From Theropithecus gelada (lineage: Eukaryota > Chordata > Mammalia > Primates > Cercopithecidae), in contig NC_037673.1 of the NCBI RefSeq assembly GCF_003255815.1, positions 10,495,006 through 10,559,005 of the forward strand: a stretch of 64,000 nucleotides of DNA, in the 5' to 3' direction. Position 1 is the stretch's first letter; every line of letters starts with the position of its first letter. The notes under the pieces were generated by a model. That model saw nothing but the letters and a program-made list of their open reading frames with translations. It ran no database searches and was not told where the DNA came from. Shown here one piece after another: positions 40,250 to 53,363 of the stretch. A program made the translations under genes and the position numbers.

Positions 40250-40610
40250 CTACCTCTAGTCCAGCCACTCTCTGGCTGAACGCTCTGTAGTGGCTCCTGG
40301 ATGTTTAACAGTGACAGCACTGGCCCACCTCTCAGGACTCTTCTGATCTGGTGTGGACCTGCTTCTACTGTCCCGCTTGCTTACCATCCATGCTCTGGAC
40401 TTGAGTTCACACTGGGCTGATTCTCATCCAGGGAATATGGCCATTCTTCCCTGCCTTTCACCTTTGCACAGGCTGTTCCCTCCGCAAAAGACATTTCCCA
40501 CCATGCCCTTCCCATTTCTACCTGTTGAAATCACGTCCATCACTCAAAACCGCCACAGTGCCATCTCCCTTATAAAGCCATATGCTTTCCCAAAGCTACA
40601 ATCTAGTGGG
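40250..40610 (+). mobile_element. LINE-2 fragment
   Basis: CGCTCTGTAGTGGCTCCTGG, CACCTTTGCACAGGCTGTTCCCTC and the following CCATCACTCAAAACC segment parallel the L2 ORF end and 3' region. Diverged. Confidence 0.55.
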
Positions 40611-40734
40611 GTCACTCTTTTTCACCTCCCCCATTGTTACAGGTTGTCAGATGGCATGAGCAGGGCAGAAGAGGGCTCTCCCATCCACTGGGAATATTGG
40701 GTAATGGTTCAGCAATGATCACATTGCCTCTCTG
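40611..40734. other. Short unassigned interval
   Basis: No recognised feature. Confidence 0.3.
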
Positions 40735-41640
<906 letters not shown>

Positions 41641-43524
41641 TCCTTTGGAAAAGTCTCATGTCAGAATCAGGCCTGCCTGTGTTCTATTCAGGTGTGCACT
41701 CAGTTGCCTTCCTATTTGACTTGCTCACCTTTCAGTGTGTCATCTCGGAGGACTAGACAAGCGGCACATTTTCACAAACACGAATGGAATGAACGTGACA
41801 GGCCAGATTGGAAAATAGGATCAAAAATAGGTCAAAAAATGAAAACTGTGTCCATAGAAAATAAGAAATAGAAAACACGACTCAAATTGTGTCAACCCTA
41901 GGATGACCTGCAGGAAGTTGAAACCCTGGGTGGGACAACTACTAAATAGAAGAGAGAATGCTGCTTCCCCGACACTGCAGCTATATTGGAAAATACATTC
42001 TAAGTCTACTTAAGATAGAGTTCTGGTTGAATATTCTGAAATGTGTTCTTACATGGAAGACATTTGACCCCCGGAGACAACTCGAAGCTTCGCCTTGGAA
42101 AGCTGGTTGGATACAGAGGTTTTGTGAGGTCTTTTTACTCTGGAATCCGAGATGCCCGAGCAGCAGTGTTCAGCAGGGAGCAGGCCTCCAAGAGCGCACA
42201 TATACCCTTAAAAACCATCTGCTCTGCAAACATACAGAAATCATTAATACATTGCAAGTGTGGTTTTGCCCAGACGTGCTGCAAAATGATCAAAGGCAAA
42301 GTGGTTTGCGTACTCTCCCCCTCACTGATGACTCTTTGGGCCATCAGTTGAGCAAGGAACCCACACAGAGCTAAAACGTACAAACCACCAGTAAAACGTT
42401 GCCTCTCTCTCCAGACTCTTACAAAATAAGGAAAAAAGCAAAAAACAAAAAAACACCTTTCTTTCCATTTCTCCAAGAGAGAAATGAGAGCTAAAACTTT
42501 TAGCCATGTGAAATCTAGTGGGGAAACATTTTTTTTTTTTTTTCTGTGAGTCTTAAAGCAGTAATAATTTTTTCCCTTTCTTTTCCTTTCTTTTTTCTCC
42601 CCTCTGCCACATCAGAGAGGCTTGCTGACACGGACTTGAGTAGGTTCTATAATGAGCCCCAGGCATCCCCAGACACGGTGCACATTGAGATGGATGGAGA
42701 AGTTGTGCATGGCGGAGGAAAGGAGGAGTGCAGCAGGAAAGAAATCCGCTGGAAATAAGATGGGTCGGTGTCCCTCTGGAATCTGTGTTGCTGCCACTGC
42801 TTGGTAGAGAAGGGTGGGTGGAGTCATGTCCCTGGAACCTGCCTGACAGTGTTGCAAGTTCTCTTGCTTCACTTCTGGGGCTGCCCCCGTGTCCCTGATG
42901 TCAAAACCAAGAAGTGACTTCTGGGAGGGGAGAAGTCAAGCTGGAGACCCTGAGACAGGGGTGAAATCAGAACCTGCTGCACTGGTGGAATTTGGCAGAT
43001 GCCTCCATGCTATGAAGGGACCATGGGCACCAAAAGATCTCCCAACCCCTGCACCCTCTCACTCTGATGCCAGGGCCTTAAGTTTAGTTCCCCAGAAGCA
43101 GGACTGGAGCTGGGGAAGACTACATGAGGGATTCACGAAGGCAGAAGTCTCAGGAGGAGGAGGGATCAGGAAGACACACGGTGGAAGGCGCGGGGCTAGG
43201 TGGGGATGTGGCCTCTGCTGGAGACCAGCTTCTGTCGGATCCCATGGCAGCTCCATGGCAGGAATCCTGCCACATTGTGGGTCCCTTTTGAGGTGAGGAC
43301 ATCGTCCTTTTGTATCTCTATGTTTTGTCTTTGACCACTGGCCATGGTGATGGTGTTGGGTGACTGACAAGGTAGCTCTGTGCTGGGCTGCACGTCCTTC
43401 CACTGAAAGTCATTAGGATGCCTCGCAGCTCCTTGTGAGGTTGGACCTGGCGGGTGAGCACTGAAGATGGCAGGATGCTTTGGTGTAGAGCCAGATGGTA
43501 GATATTCTGGTTTTTCAGGCCATC
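41641..43524. other. Long single-copy-looking stretch
   Basis: About 1.9 kb with no recognised repeat, apart from a T-run at 42530-42543. Several open frames of about 100 codons cross it, but none has splice context or recognisable domains. Part (42890-43270) is GC-richer than the surroundings. Confidence 0.4.
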
Positions 43525-43902
43525 TGATATGGTTAGGCTTTGTGTCCCCACTCAAATCTCATCTGGAATTGCAATCCCCATAATGCCCATGTGTTCAGGG
43601 AGAGACCAGGTAGAGGTAATTGAATAGTGAGGGTGGTTCCCCCATGCTCTTCTCATGATAGTGAGTGAGCTCTCACGAGAATGGATGGTTTTATAAGGGG
43701 CTCTTCCTCGCTTCACTCAGCATTCTGCTTCCTGCCACCTTGTGAAGAGGGTGCCTTGAGTCCCTGTTGCCTTCCACTATGATTGTAAGTTTCCTGAGGC
43801 CTCCCCAGCCATGCAGAACTGTGAGTCAATTAAACCTCTTTTCTTTATGAATTACCCAGTCTCAGGCAGTTCTTATAGCAATGTGAGAATGAACTAATAC
43901 AC
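43525..43902 (+). mobile_element. MaLR LTR (THE1/MST-like)
   Basis: Begins TGATATGGTTAGGCTTTGTG, continues CCCCACTCAAATCTCATCTGG, CTCATGATAGTGAGTGAGCTCTC, GGTTTTATAAGGGGC, CCAGCCATGCAGAACTGTGAG, TCAATTAAACCTCTTTTC and ends GAACTAATACA. Near full length (about 378 bp). Confidence 0.88.
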
Positions 43903-44014
43903 CACCTGTGGTCTCTGCTGTGTATTCTTTTTTGTTTTATTTCACCACTCTTTGAAAACAGAAACTCCATCGTTGGCCTGAGAGCCACAGAGAAACAATC
44001 CCTGATTGACTAAA

Positions 44015-44720
44015 TCCATTAATTTATAAGGGACTGCAAAATGGTGATGGCCTAACTCTTCACACTTCATTCACTAGCTGAATTATTTCCATAAAGAAAA
44101 AGTTTCCGCCAGTCACCTATTTAATACCCTCCAGGACAGTTCATTTAGGAAAGGCACAATAAACGCTTGAATTTTTCTGTTTACTTACTATCTTAGCCCA
44201 TTCCAGGCTGCTATAACAAAACACGTGAGACTGGGTGATTGATAAAGAACAGACACTCATTTCTCACCGCTTTGGATGCTGGAAGTCCAGAATCAAGGCA
44301 CCTGCAGTTTTGATGTTTGATGAGGGCCTGTTTTCTGCTTCTAAGATAGAGCCTTGTTGCTAGAGGTGACCGATACTATATTTTCATGTGGCAGGAGAGA
44401 CGGAAGGGCCAAAGGCCTGGCTAGTTCCCCAGAGCCCTTTCATAAGGGTTCTAATCCCATTCATGAGGGCAGAGCCCTCACGATCTAATCACCTCCCAAA
44501 GGCCAACTTCTTAATACTGTTATCACACTAGGTCTTAGGTTCCCATGTATGCATTTTGGGGGATACCTATGTTCAAATCATAACATGTACTGATTTTAAT
44601 AATGAGTTTGTTTCTAGACATTCTCTAAAGATAATCAGGATTTTTTTCTTTTAGTATAATTATGAACTTAGGGATGTAAGCATATTTGACATGTTCAGGA
44701 TCAAATTTGCCATCTTTGGG
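44015..44720 (+). repeat. Ancient repeat, copy 1 (split by a MaLR LTR)
   Basis: GGGACTGCAAAATGGTGATGG, ACTAGCTGAATTATTTCCATAAAG, GGACAGTTCATTTAGGAAAGGCAC, then after the LTR TAATAATGAGTTTGTTTCTAGAC and TAAGCATATTTGACATG. The same order recurs at 46727-47060. Family not identified; it behaves like an old mammalian interspersed repeat. Confidence 0.55.
44187..44586 (-). mobile_element. MaLR LTR, antisense, inserted in the ancient repeat
   Basis: CCATTCCAGGCTGCTATAACAAAACAC, GAGACTGGGTGATTGATAAAGAAC, GCCTTGTTGCTAGAGG, CTAATCACCTCCCAAAGGCC and ATTTTGGGGGATACC are the antisense text of an MLT1/MST-class LTR. Comparison with the second ancient-repeat copy shows the host sequence continues directly across it. 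Confidence 0.8.
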
Positions 44721-44724
44721 CAGG

Positions 44725-45225
44725 TTGGCCCCTGAATATTTTTCAACAGTTTTATTGAGATATATAATTCACATACAGTACAAACACTCATTTAAAGGGC
44801 ACAATTCAATGGTTTTTAGTATATTCACAGAGTTGTACAGCCATCACCTCAATTAATTTTAGAACATTTTTGTCATCCCCAAAAGAAACCCTGTACCCAC
44901 CAGCAGTCATTTCCCATTTCCCTCCACCTACCTCTTCCGTCCCTGCACCCCACCCCCAGACCTAGGCAACCACTAATCCACTTTCTAGCTCCACAGACGA
45001 GCCTGTTCTAGATAATTCATATACATTGAATAATATAATATGTGGTCTTTTGTGCCTGGCTGCTTTCATTTAGTAAAATGTTTTCAAGGGTCCTCTACAT
45101 TGTAGCATGTATCAATATTTCATTTTTTCTCATTGCCAATTAATATTCCATTCTGTGGATGTACCACTTTTTATTTATCCATCCATTGGTTGATGGACAT
45201 TTAGTTGTTTCCTCTTGGCTCCTGC
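44725..45225 (-). mobile_element. L1M 3'-end fragment, antisense
   Basis: CAGTTTTATTGAGATATATAATTCACATAC, GGTTTTTAGTATATTCACAGAG, CAACCACTAATCCACTTTCTAGC and ATCCATCCATTGGTTGATGGAC are the antisense form of the L1M ORF2-end and 3'-UTR segment. Confidence 0.8.
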
Positions 45226-45957
45226 GTCTTTTTGATAGCTCCCTAGCAGTCTTTAACGTCTTCCTTCCTTTCTGGCATAACACGAAGTTCCAGACTCTTC
45301 TTATACATATCTACCCCAGGCCTGGAAGAGCTCATTCTCCAAGGAGCACATATTTGTTTTAATGGGAAATGCAATGTCAAGACAAAACCTGGATGTTAGA
45401 GATGCTTATTGCTACTGGGCTGGTCATTGATTCTAGGACTTGCAACAGACAGAGACAAAACATTTTTTTGGTTGTTTGTTTATTTGCTGTTTAAGATAAA
45501 CTTTATCTGGTGTATGTCCTGAAGCTTTCAGTTCAAAGTTAGGACCACAGAGTTTTTACTTAGCTTCATCAGTCTTACAATTGTATTTTTTTCTATGCTA
45601 AAATTTTAGGTTCTCGGTGACACCAAAGTAATGACTCATTCGCATTATCCCATAAGACACACAGACATAAGTTTCATGTCGCAATATCAAAACTTGTGGG
45701 AGCAATATGTTTACTGAAAACAGTTTAAAATGTGTCCAAAGTTATTTTTGCCTTACAGATTTGTCGCTGGAAATGTACAGTTGGAAATGTGTTTTAACGG
45801 CATTTGGAATAGTTCCTCTTTGTGGTTTTGCTATCAACTGGATGCCACTTAAGTTCATTTAGTTCACTTTGATTTTTAGAGATTGATTTTTTAGAAATTA
45901 ATTTTGTTTTCTAATTATGTTCTAAAGTTAAAACTACAAGATAAGATTTATTCAAAG
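45226..45957. other. Single-copy-looking AT-rich stretch
   Basis: No recognised repeat or gene up to the AluYR insertion. Confidence 0.35.
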
Positions 45958-45969
45958 AAGTCCGGCTTC

Positions 45970-46289
<320 letters not shown>

Positions 46290-46419
46290 CTATTCCTGTC
46301 CCTTCTATTTTATTCCCTTTTCTTTCGATAAGACAACCACTAAAAAAAATTATCTTCTTTTACTTTAAATTTTAAGCAAATTCTATATAAATGTTCAATC
46401 CCTCTTCTGTCTTAGACTA

Positions 46420-48240
46420 CTGTATTTACTATTCTCCATCTTGCTTTTCTCATTTGACCATAAATCTTGGAGATCACTTCATAATGGAAATCTTTCTTAG
46501 TCTTTTTTAACAGCTGCATACTACCCTAATACTTTGTATATGCACCCCAGTTAATTCACCTTGTACCTGATTGACAGACATTTGGATTGTTCCAAGTTTT
46601 ATGCAGTCTCACAAATAGTGCTGCAATGAATCACCTATATATTTCCAGATTTTTAGCAGTGTATCATTGGATAAGAGCATAGAAGTGGGATAGCCAAGCT
46701 AAAGCAGCATACATTGTGTAATTTGGGCTTTTCTAAGGCATGAATTCTGTTAGGGGCTGCAAAATGGTGATAGGTATTTAAATTTTATCATTCTTTATTT
46801 ATTAGCTGGAACAGCTCTATAAAAAGAAAGCTCCCCTTACCACCTCTTTGACTACACTGAGGGACAGTCTGTTTAGGAAAAGCACGACAAGTGCTTGATT
46901 CTTTTTACTTACGATTTTCACAATAATGAATTGGTTCTCAAGCAACCTCCAAAGTTGATCAATGAAGATTTTTTTGCCAGTATGTATCATTATGAGCATA
47001 TAAATTCAATCATATTTGATGTGTTTAAATCCAGTGGCATCTTAGTATAATATTAATTTCCTTTATTATAAGTGAGGTTGAGCACCATTTCATTTGTCTA
47101 AAATCAGTCACATTAATTCTTATAATAAACTATCTGCTCATATTTCTAGACTACTGTTGGTCAAGTTGTGAACCTTTTTTTCTCTTTTTAGAATCTCTTT
47201 TATGTTGTTTATTGACTTTTGATACATGTATTTTTTCTTTGTTTATTATTTCCCTTTTCTACTTCACTTATACTGTTTCTTTTTCATACAAAAGGTTTTT
47301 TGGTGATCAAATTAATCAAGTGTTATACTTAATGCTTCAGATTTCAAGCCATAATTAGGAAAGTTTTCCTCATTCACAGGATAAAGAGGAATTCAGCCAC
47401 ATTTCCTTCTAGTGCCTTATGGTTTGGTTTTGTTTTTACATTGAAATACATACCATTTGAAATTTATCCTATCATACAGCACGAGTAAAGATTCCATTTT
47501 ATTTTCTTCCATATGGCTATCCAGTTATCCTAACATCACCTGTGAAAGAGTCTATCTTTTCCCTGCTGACTTAAGATGTTGACTTTATTGTATACTACAT
47601 TTTAACAATCACGTAAGTCTGTTTCTAGATTTTATATTCTGAATCATGTGTACCTATTTAAGCACTAATATAAAGCTGTTGAAATGATGGCAGCTTTGTA
47701 GGATGTTTTAACATCTGAGAGGTCTTTCCACCACTCTCCCTGCCATTCCTCTCCTTTCTTAAGCTGCTATACTTACTTGTATGTTAATCCAAATAAATTC
47801 TATATAATTAGCCTGTCTGGCCCAGGTAAAAACCTGGGAATATTTCAACTTTGTATTACTATTACATTTATATATTAGCTTAGTGAATGCTGATTTTTTT
47901 TTTTATGCTGAGTCTTCCTATCCAAGGACATGGAGTATCTTTCCATTTGTTCAAGTCTACTTTTCTGCCACTCTCATGAGTGTTTTTTGGTTTTCTTCAT
48001 GTAGGTTTTGGGTACTTCTTTGTAAGATTCATACCTAAGTATTTCCTTCTCATTTTTGCTACCACAGATGTGGTCTTCTATGTTCTTACTGGTTTTTGTT
48101 TACAACATATGATGAGCATTTATTTTTCTCTGTTAATTCTAAAAATTGCTCCCTTACTAAATTCTCTCAGTGTTATAGTATCTTTTCCTTTGATTCTTTT
48201 GAATTTTCCAGATATATAATCATAAAGAGAAAATTTTTTT
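46420..48240 (-). mobile_element. Ancient L1-related sequence, antisense, with the second ancient-repeat copy inside
   Basis: 46420-46680 (GGATTGTTCCAAGTTTTATGC, ATAGTGCTGCAATGAATCACC, TAGAAGTGGGATAGCC) and 47380-48240 (GTAAGATTCATACCTAAGTATTTCC and neighbours) read like antisense text of old L1 or HAL1 elements. 46727-47060 is the second copy of the ancient repeat at 44015. Very diverged; boundaries and family are uncertain. Confidence 0.45.
46727..47060 (+). repeat. Ancient repeat, copy 2
   Basis: GGGGCTGCAAAATGGTGATAGG, TTAGCTGGAACAGCTCTATAAAAAG, GGACAGTCTGTTTAGGAAAAGCACG, CACAATAATGAATTGGTTC and ATATTTGATGTG parallel copy 1 without the LTR insertion. Confidence 0.55.
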
Positions 48241-48939
48241 ATATTAGAAACTCCAAGGGAATGTTTGAAATATGAATCTCTGAGAAAGTAGGTCTCTTAT
48301 GACCCATGGGAATGAAGTCAAGGCAGTTGCCACAGCTTGTTGGCAACATGCTAGGAAAAAAATATATGCAAGGAAAGGAAAGCTAGCTTTTTAAGTACTC
48401 TAATTGCAGTCTCAAAGCTATAGGGTTGGAGACAACATTGCAAAAATATGTAATTAATTATTAATTGTCTTTGTCTCTCTCCTCTTTCTCTGACAGCCCT
48501 TCCTTCTCTATGTCCTTTACTCCTTTGTTTTATATATTCCTACAGCATCCAGAAATGTTCTTCCCTCACAGATCCTACATCTTTCTACCTTCTTAGCTTC
48601 TTCTTTTTGCTCCTCTTTGCTGTTTTGCCTACATCCTCTATTCCTTTTATTCCTCTATTTTTTTTTGTCATATGTATTTGTTTATTTCCCATTGGTAAGG
48701 ACATTGGAGTATAATTACTATTAAGAAAAAAAAAAGTCAAATCCAGAAAATGTCTTGAAATGTTATTATAAAATATTACACTATACATGTCTTTAATATT
48801 GTTCCTAGAAAAACTTATTTTTGTGTAAAATACATAGTACATAGTACAGCTTATCCTAAAGATTGTAGATAATAAGAATAACAGTTAAAATCTCCATTTA
48901 GTGGGCAATTCCTAAGTGCCAGGTACAGTGCTGGATATC
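48241..48939. other. Unassigned AT-rich stretch
   Basis: 48655-48720 shares about 60 bp with 51400-51460 (TTTGTTTATTT, ACATTGGAGTATAATTA). Pyrimidine-rich at 48475-48660. No gene recognised. Confidence 0.35.
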
Positions 48940-49070
48940 GTACTAAAAACTCATCTATTCATTCTACAAATATTGATTGAGTTCCAGGTACTATTCATTC
49001 TGCTGTGAATAAAATAGATGAAATCTCTGCCCTCATTGAACTTACATTCTAGGAAGAAGACTTAAAATAA
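48940..49070 (-). mobile_element. LINE-2 3' end, antisense
   Basis: AAATATTGATTGAGTTCCAGGTAC, GAATAAAATAGATG and CTGCCCTCATTGAACTTACATTCTAG are the reverse complement of the L2 3' terminus. Confidence 0.7.
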
Positions 49071-49207
49071 TGAAATATTACAAATCAATAAGATACGATC
49101 AATGCTAGCTCTACTCTTCTAGGAGGAAGAGGTTGAAGCAAGGATTTGGGAGGTGCAAGGCTGGACTTGGAGAATATAGAAAGAAGAGGAGAGAGATGAG
49201 AGATGTG

Positions 49208-49332
49208 AGGCTGGGAGACTGAGGCAGAATTGCTTGAACCCGGGAGGTGGAGGTTGCAGTGAGCTGAGACTGCGCCACTGCACTCCAGCCTGGGTGACGG
49301 AGCAAGACTCCATGTAAAAAAAAAAAAAGAGA
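49208..49332 (+). mobile_element. Alu right-arm fragment
   Basis: GGCTGGGAGACTGAGGCAG to CAAGACTCCATG followed by a 12-A tail. Only the right monomer is present. AGAGATG flanks both sides, suggesting a 5'-truncated insertion. Confidence 0.88.
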
Positions 49333-49799
49333 GAGAGAGATGTAAAGCAATGTGATGTATATTGAGTTGGCTGCAGCATCATGAGCTGCCAATAGGCACA
49401 GCAAGTTGCATCTTCTTTGGCTTGTCAGAGTCCTAGGGAAGGATGGCAAGGAGGAACTGCATCTTGGTATATTCACAAAAGGCAGGGGTTTATCAGCCTG
49501 GCTCCCTCCCATATTCTCTTTTGCATTGGTGAAAGGCCACCTTATGTGGAATTAACTTCCTCACATTGCCAGATTGTACCTTCTCAACCTCTGGTGGTCT
49601 ACCAGAAAGCCACACCCAACCCAAGTCTATTGGTAGGTGGGTGACCCAGCAGAAGTAGGGTACTGACCAGGAGAAAGGAAGAAGGGTGAAGTGGAGGTGA
49701 ACAAAATGTGCTGGCTTGTGCCCCAATGTGGCTGACACAGTCCTTAGGAGAGAGAGACACAACAGATGAAGTCAGAGAGGTAAGGAGGGTGGGGAGTGG
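49333..49799. other. Single-copy-looking stretch
   Basis: No recognised repeat or gene. Confidence 0.35.
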
Positions 49800-50065
49800 A
49801 CAGCTCCTGTGGAACCTTCTAAGTTCTTGCAAGGACATTGCTTTTTACTTTACATGAGCTGGGAAGCCATTGAAGGGAGGTGTTGGAGCAGAGGAGTGAC
49901 ATGATCTGACTCCTGCTTTCAGAGGATCATGATAACCCTGAAAAGTTAATAATTCAGGCTTAAGAATTGAAATAATTTCCTGATGATCACAGAGAGAGGT
50001 AGTAGAGTCAGGATTTGAACCCAGGTCCTCTTACTCTAAAGTCCTTGCACTATCTAGTAGGGGCA
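49800..50065 (-). mobile_element. LINE-2 then MIR fragments, both antisense
   Basis: 49830-49930 (GAGCTGGGAAGCCATTGAAGG, GGAGCAGAGGAGTGACATGATCTGAC) is antisense L2. 49950-50065 (GATGATCACAGAGAGAGG, AGTCAGGATTTGAACCCAGG, CCTTGCACTATCTAG) is antisense MIR. Confidence 0.65.
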
Positions 50066-51575
50066 TTTCCTTTCTAATATATTGGCTGCAAACTTTTTAT
50101 TCATTTATAAATTTATATATTGATTTTATGCCTCCTTTTTGGGCCTGTACATTTCTGTTTGATGGAGAGTTGAGTGGTGTTAGGTCTGTATTTCTTCATT
50201 CTTTCCAAAACTATGCATTCATTTCCCGCTGTGTGCATGGCATCATAAATTGTGCTACAAAGAATAAAAAGGTGGACAAGGTCCCTTCTCCCAAGAAATG
50301 TATAGACTAGCTATAAAGAGAAGACAGGATTTGTATTTAAATTATTTAAGTCCGATGATTTTCACTTTTGAGGGGGTTCTTGTTTATTTCATAGAATTCC
50401 CTAAAAGAAAATTGCTATTTCTTTTAAAGAACAGCCCTATCTGAGAGCTGGCAGCAGACAAAATATGGGATTCCCTCTTCGAGTTTTATAGGTTTTGACT
50501 TCCAGCTTGACTGTTCAGTTAGCACATTAAAAGATGACTCCCTCCCTCCCCAACCCTAAGCCTCGCAAACCCAACCTGTGATCAGAAAATCCAGCTGTGC
50601 ACTTTCTATTTCTCGCCTCATTGCCAGGAATAAAGATTCAGCAATCTCTGCCTAACCGACAATGTTGTCAGTGACACCTGAGGCAAAGTAAAAACCAGCT
50701 CAGCAGTTCTGCAGCCGCTGAGCCGCTGTGGCATTGCATTAGCCAAAGCAAGAATTCCTAGGCTGCCCCCTCCTCCCTCCCGTCTCTCACTGGGGGCAGC
50801 TTCTGCTGCAGTGGGCAAGAATATTCAGTATCAGAATCTGCTCCTCTCATTTCGATGAGGAACTGTGACAGGGCTAAATGACAAATCTTGATCCAAAGAC
50901 TGTTCTGTTTGCCTTCAGCCAGTATTTCAATTATTTTCAGGACTTGAGTCGTACAGTCATGCCCTTGGTTTTCCTGCAGAAGACTCAGGCAAGCAACACA
51001 TTTTAGGACAACAGCCCTGGATAAGGATTCAGGACACATGGGCTTCAGATCTGCCTCTGGCACCATCTGCCTGTGGACTGCACACTCTTCAAGGAGTACA
51101 CCAGGAAGGCCTCTAAGTCCCTGTACCCGACATGAGCTTTGTTTGCGTCTTGCAGAATCCCCAGCGGGAGGCCAACAGAATCATACCTGGCCTTTGCAGC
51201 TCTGAAAATTCCCACGTGAGAAAGCACATCCGTATTCTGCTTGGGTTTGCCTTCCTTTTCTGTGTGAACATGCAAACTCTGTCTGGCTCTCCAGATTAGA
51301 ATAAACCCGCTCATGACCCTTCCCAGAAATACACAACGACTTTCATCTTAGCCACTTTGTTCTCAGCTAATACATCCTTTCGAGCCTCCTTTTTTTTTTT
51401 TTTTTGTCTTCATATGCATTTGTTTATTTTCCTTTGGTAGGAACATTGGAGTATAATTAGGACTAAGCTGTGGTTTTGTATAGCTACCCTCAACATTCTA
51501 TATCCTGGACTTGTTATCCTTTGCTTATGACTGTTATCCACAGCTTCTCCTTACATGGCTGTGCAAGTCACTTAT
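50066..51575. other. Long single-copy-looking stretch, possible regulatory DNA
   Basis: 50180-50300 may be a very old antisense L2 piece. 50380-51350 has no recognised repeat and is moderately GC-rich with phrases such as CAGCCGCTGAGCCGCTGTGG. No domain or splice pattern supports an exon. A T-run lies at 51391-51406. Confidence 0.4.
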
Positions 51576-51679
51576 TCATTCGTTTATTCAATTAATACGT
51601 TTATTAAGAGTTTATTACATGCCAGGTGCTATGAAACCCAGCATCCACCCTGCCTCTTTTGGGAGGCTGATGGTTCTGG

Positions 51680-51778
51680 GGTTTATATATATGCTAGTCG
51701 AGTATCTTTCCTATTTGAATATCTTCCTATCAAATAGATACTATTTGAGTATCACAGGAACAGGCATATATATAAACC
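51680..51778. repeat. Inverted repeat with nested inner stem
   Basis: GGTTTATATATATGC (51680-51694) and GCATATATATAAACC (51764-51778) are perfect 15-bp inverted repeats about 70 bp apart. Inside, AGTATCT with CTATTTG pairs with CAAATAG with AGATACT, giving an inner stem. CCTATTTGAGTATCT-like units then repeat to about 51815. Confidence 0.85.
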
Positions 51779-51830
51779 TGTAATGCCTATTTGAGTATCT
51801 ATTCCTATTTGAGTATCTTTTTGTGATAAC

Positions 51831-52365
<535 letters not shown>

Positions 52366-52954
52366 TAATTCCATTTTTTTTAAAAAAATAAGTTGTTTGG
52401 TCAAGTTCTTCTGAGCTACAAAATCATAAACAATAGTGATAACAGTTTTGAAATAAAACTGAGGATTTCTACCTAGAATAAAATACACTTGAAGCATGCA
52501 GAACATAGCCTGCCAACCAAGTAGTTTTGCACTGATTATGAAAAAAGCATCATTCTTTTTCATGTGTAGCAATTGAATTTACTTATGTGTCTGCCAAATC
52601 ACATATAAGCATAAACATTTCGCTGTCAATTCTCATATCATTTCACTTTGTCATTAAAAATGTATTTTTACTGTCAATTCCCATTTAAATTAAATTGTGC
52701 ATGTGTGTGAAGCATGTATTCAAGTGAAGGTGATACAGTATATTGTGGTAGGAGAAGGATACTGAGGCTTGGGATGGAGAGTTTAATGGGTAGTCTAGAC
52801 TACCACATTTCTTCTGATGGAAACTGTCCCACTTCTATCCTAAACCATCAGGTACTTTCAGATTTCTTCTTTCTTTCCCATGTGTGATTCAGCAGCAGTG
52901 TAGTGATGACAGAAGTAAGAGCAGAGCAGAACTAAATGCAGGTAGTGTTAACAA
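52366..52954. other. Single-copy-looking AT-rich stretch
   Basis: No recognised feature before the Tigger1 5' end. Confidence 0.35.
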
Positions 52955-53363
52955 TACAGGCATACTTGTTCTCCTACACCTCACTGTACTTTGTAGATAG
53001 TGCGTTTTTTACAAATGGAAGGTTGGTGGTAACCAGGCATGAAGCAACTCTCTTGGTAACATTTTTTTCCAACAACATGTGTCTCTGTATCACATTTTGG
53101 TAATTCTTCCAGTATTTCAAGCTTTTTCATTATCATTATACCTGTTATGGTGATCTGTCATCATTGATTTTGATGTTGCAATTGTGTTGGGTTACCATAA
53201 ACCATACCCATATGACAGTGAACTTAATCAATAACTCAAAAAAAATAACTCTTGTGTGTTCTGACTGCTTCACTGGCTGTTCCCCTATCTCTCTCCCTTT
53301 CTTTGAGCCTCCCTATTCCCTAAGATAAAAAATTTTGAAATTAGGTCAGTTAATAACTCTACA

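Noticed and set aside
41641..43555. Open frames of 100-138 codons in the 41.6-43.6 kb non-repeat stretch as exons
   Set aside because: Overlapping frames on both strands, no domains, no convincing splice sites. Length is within chance expectation for this composition.
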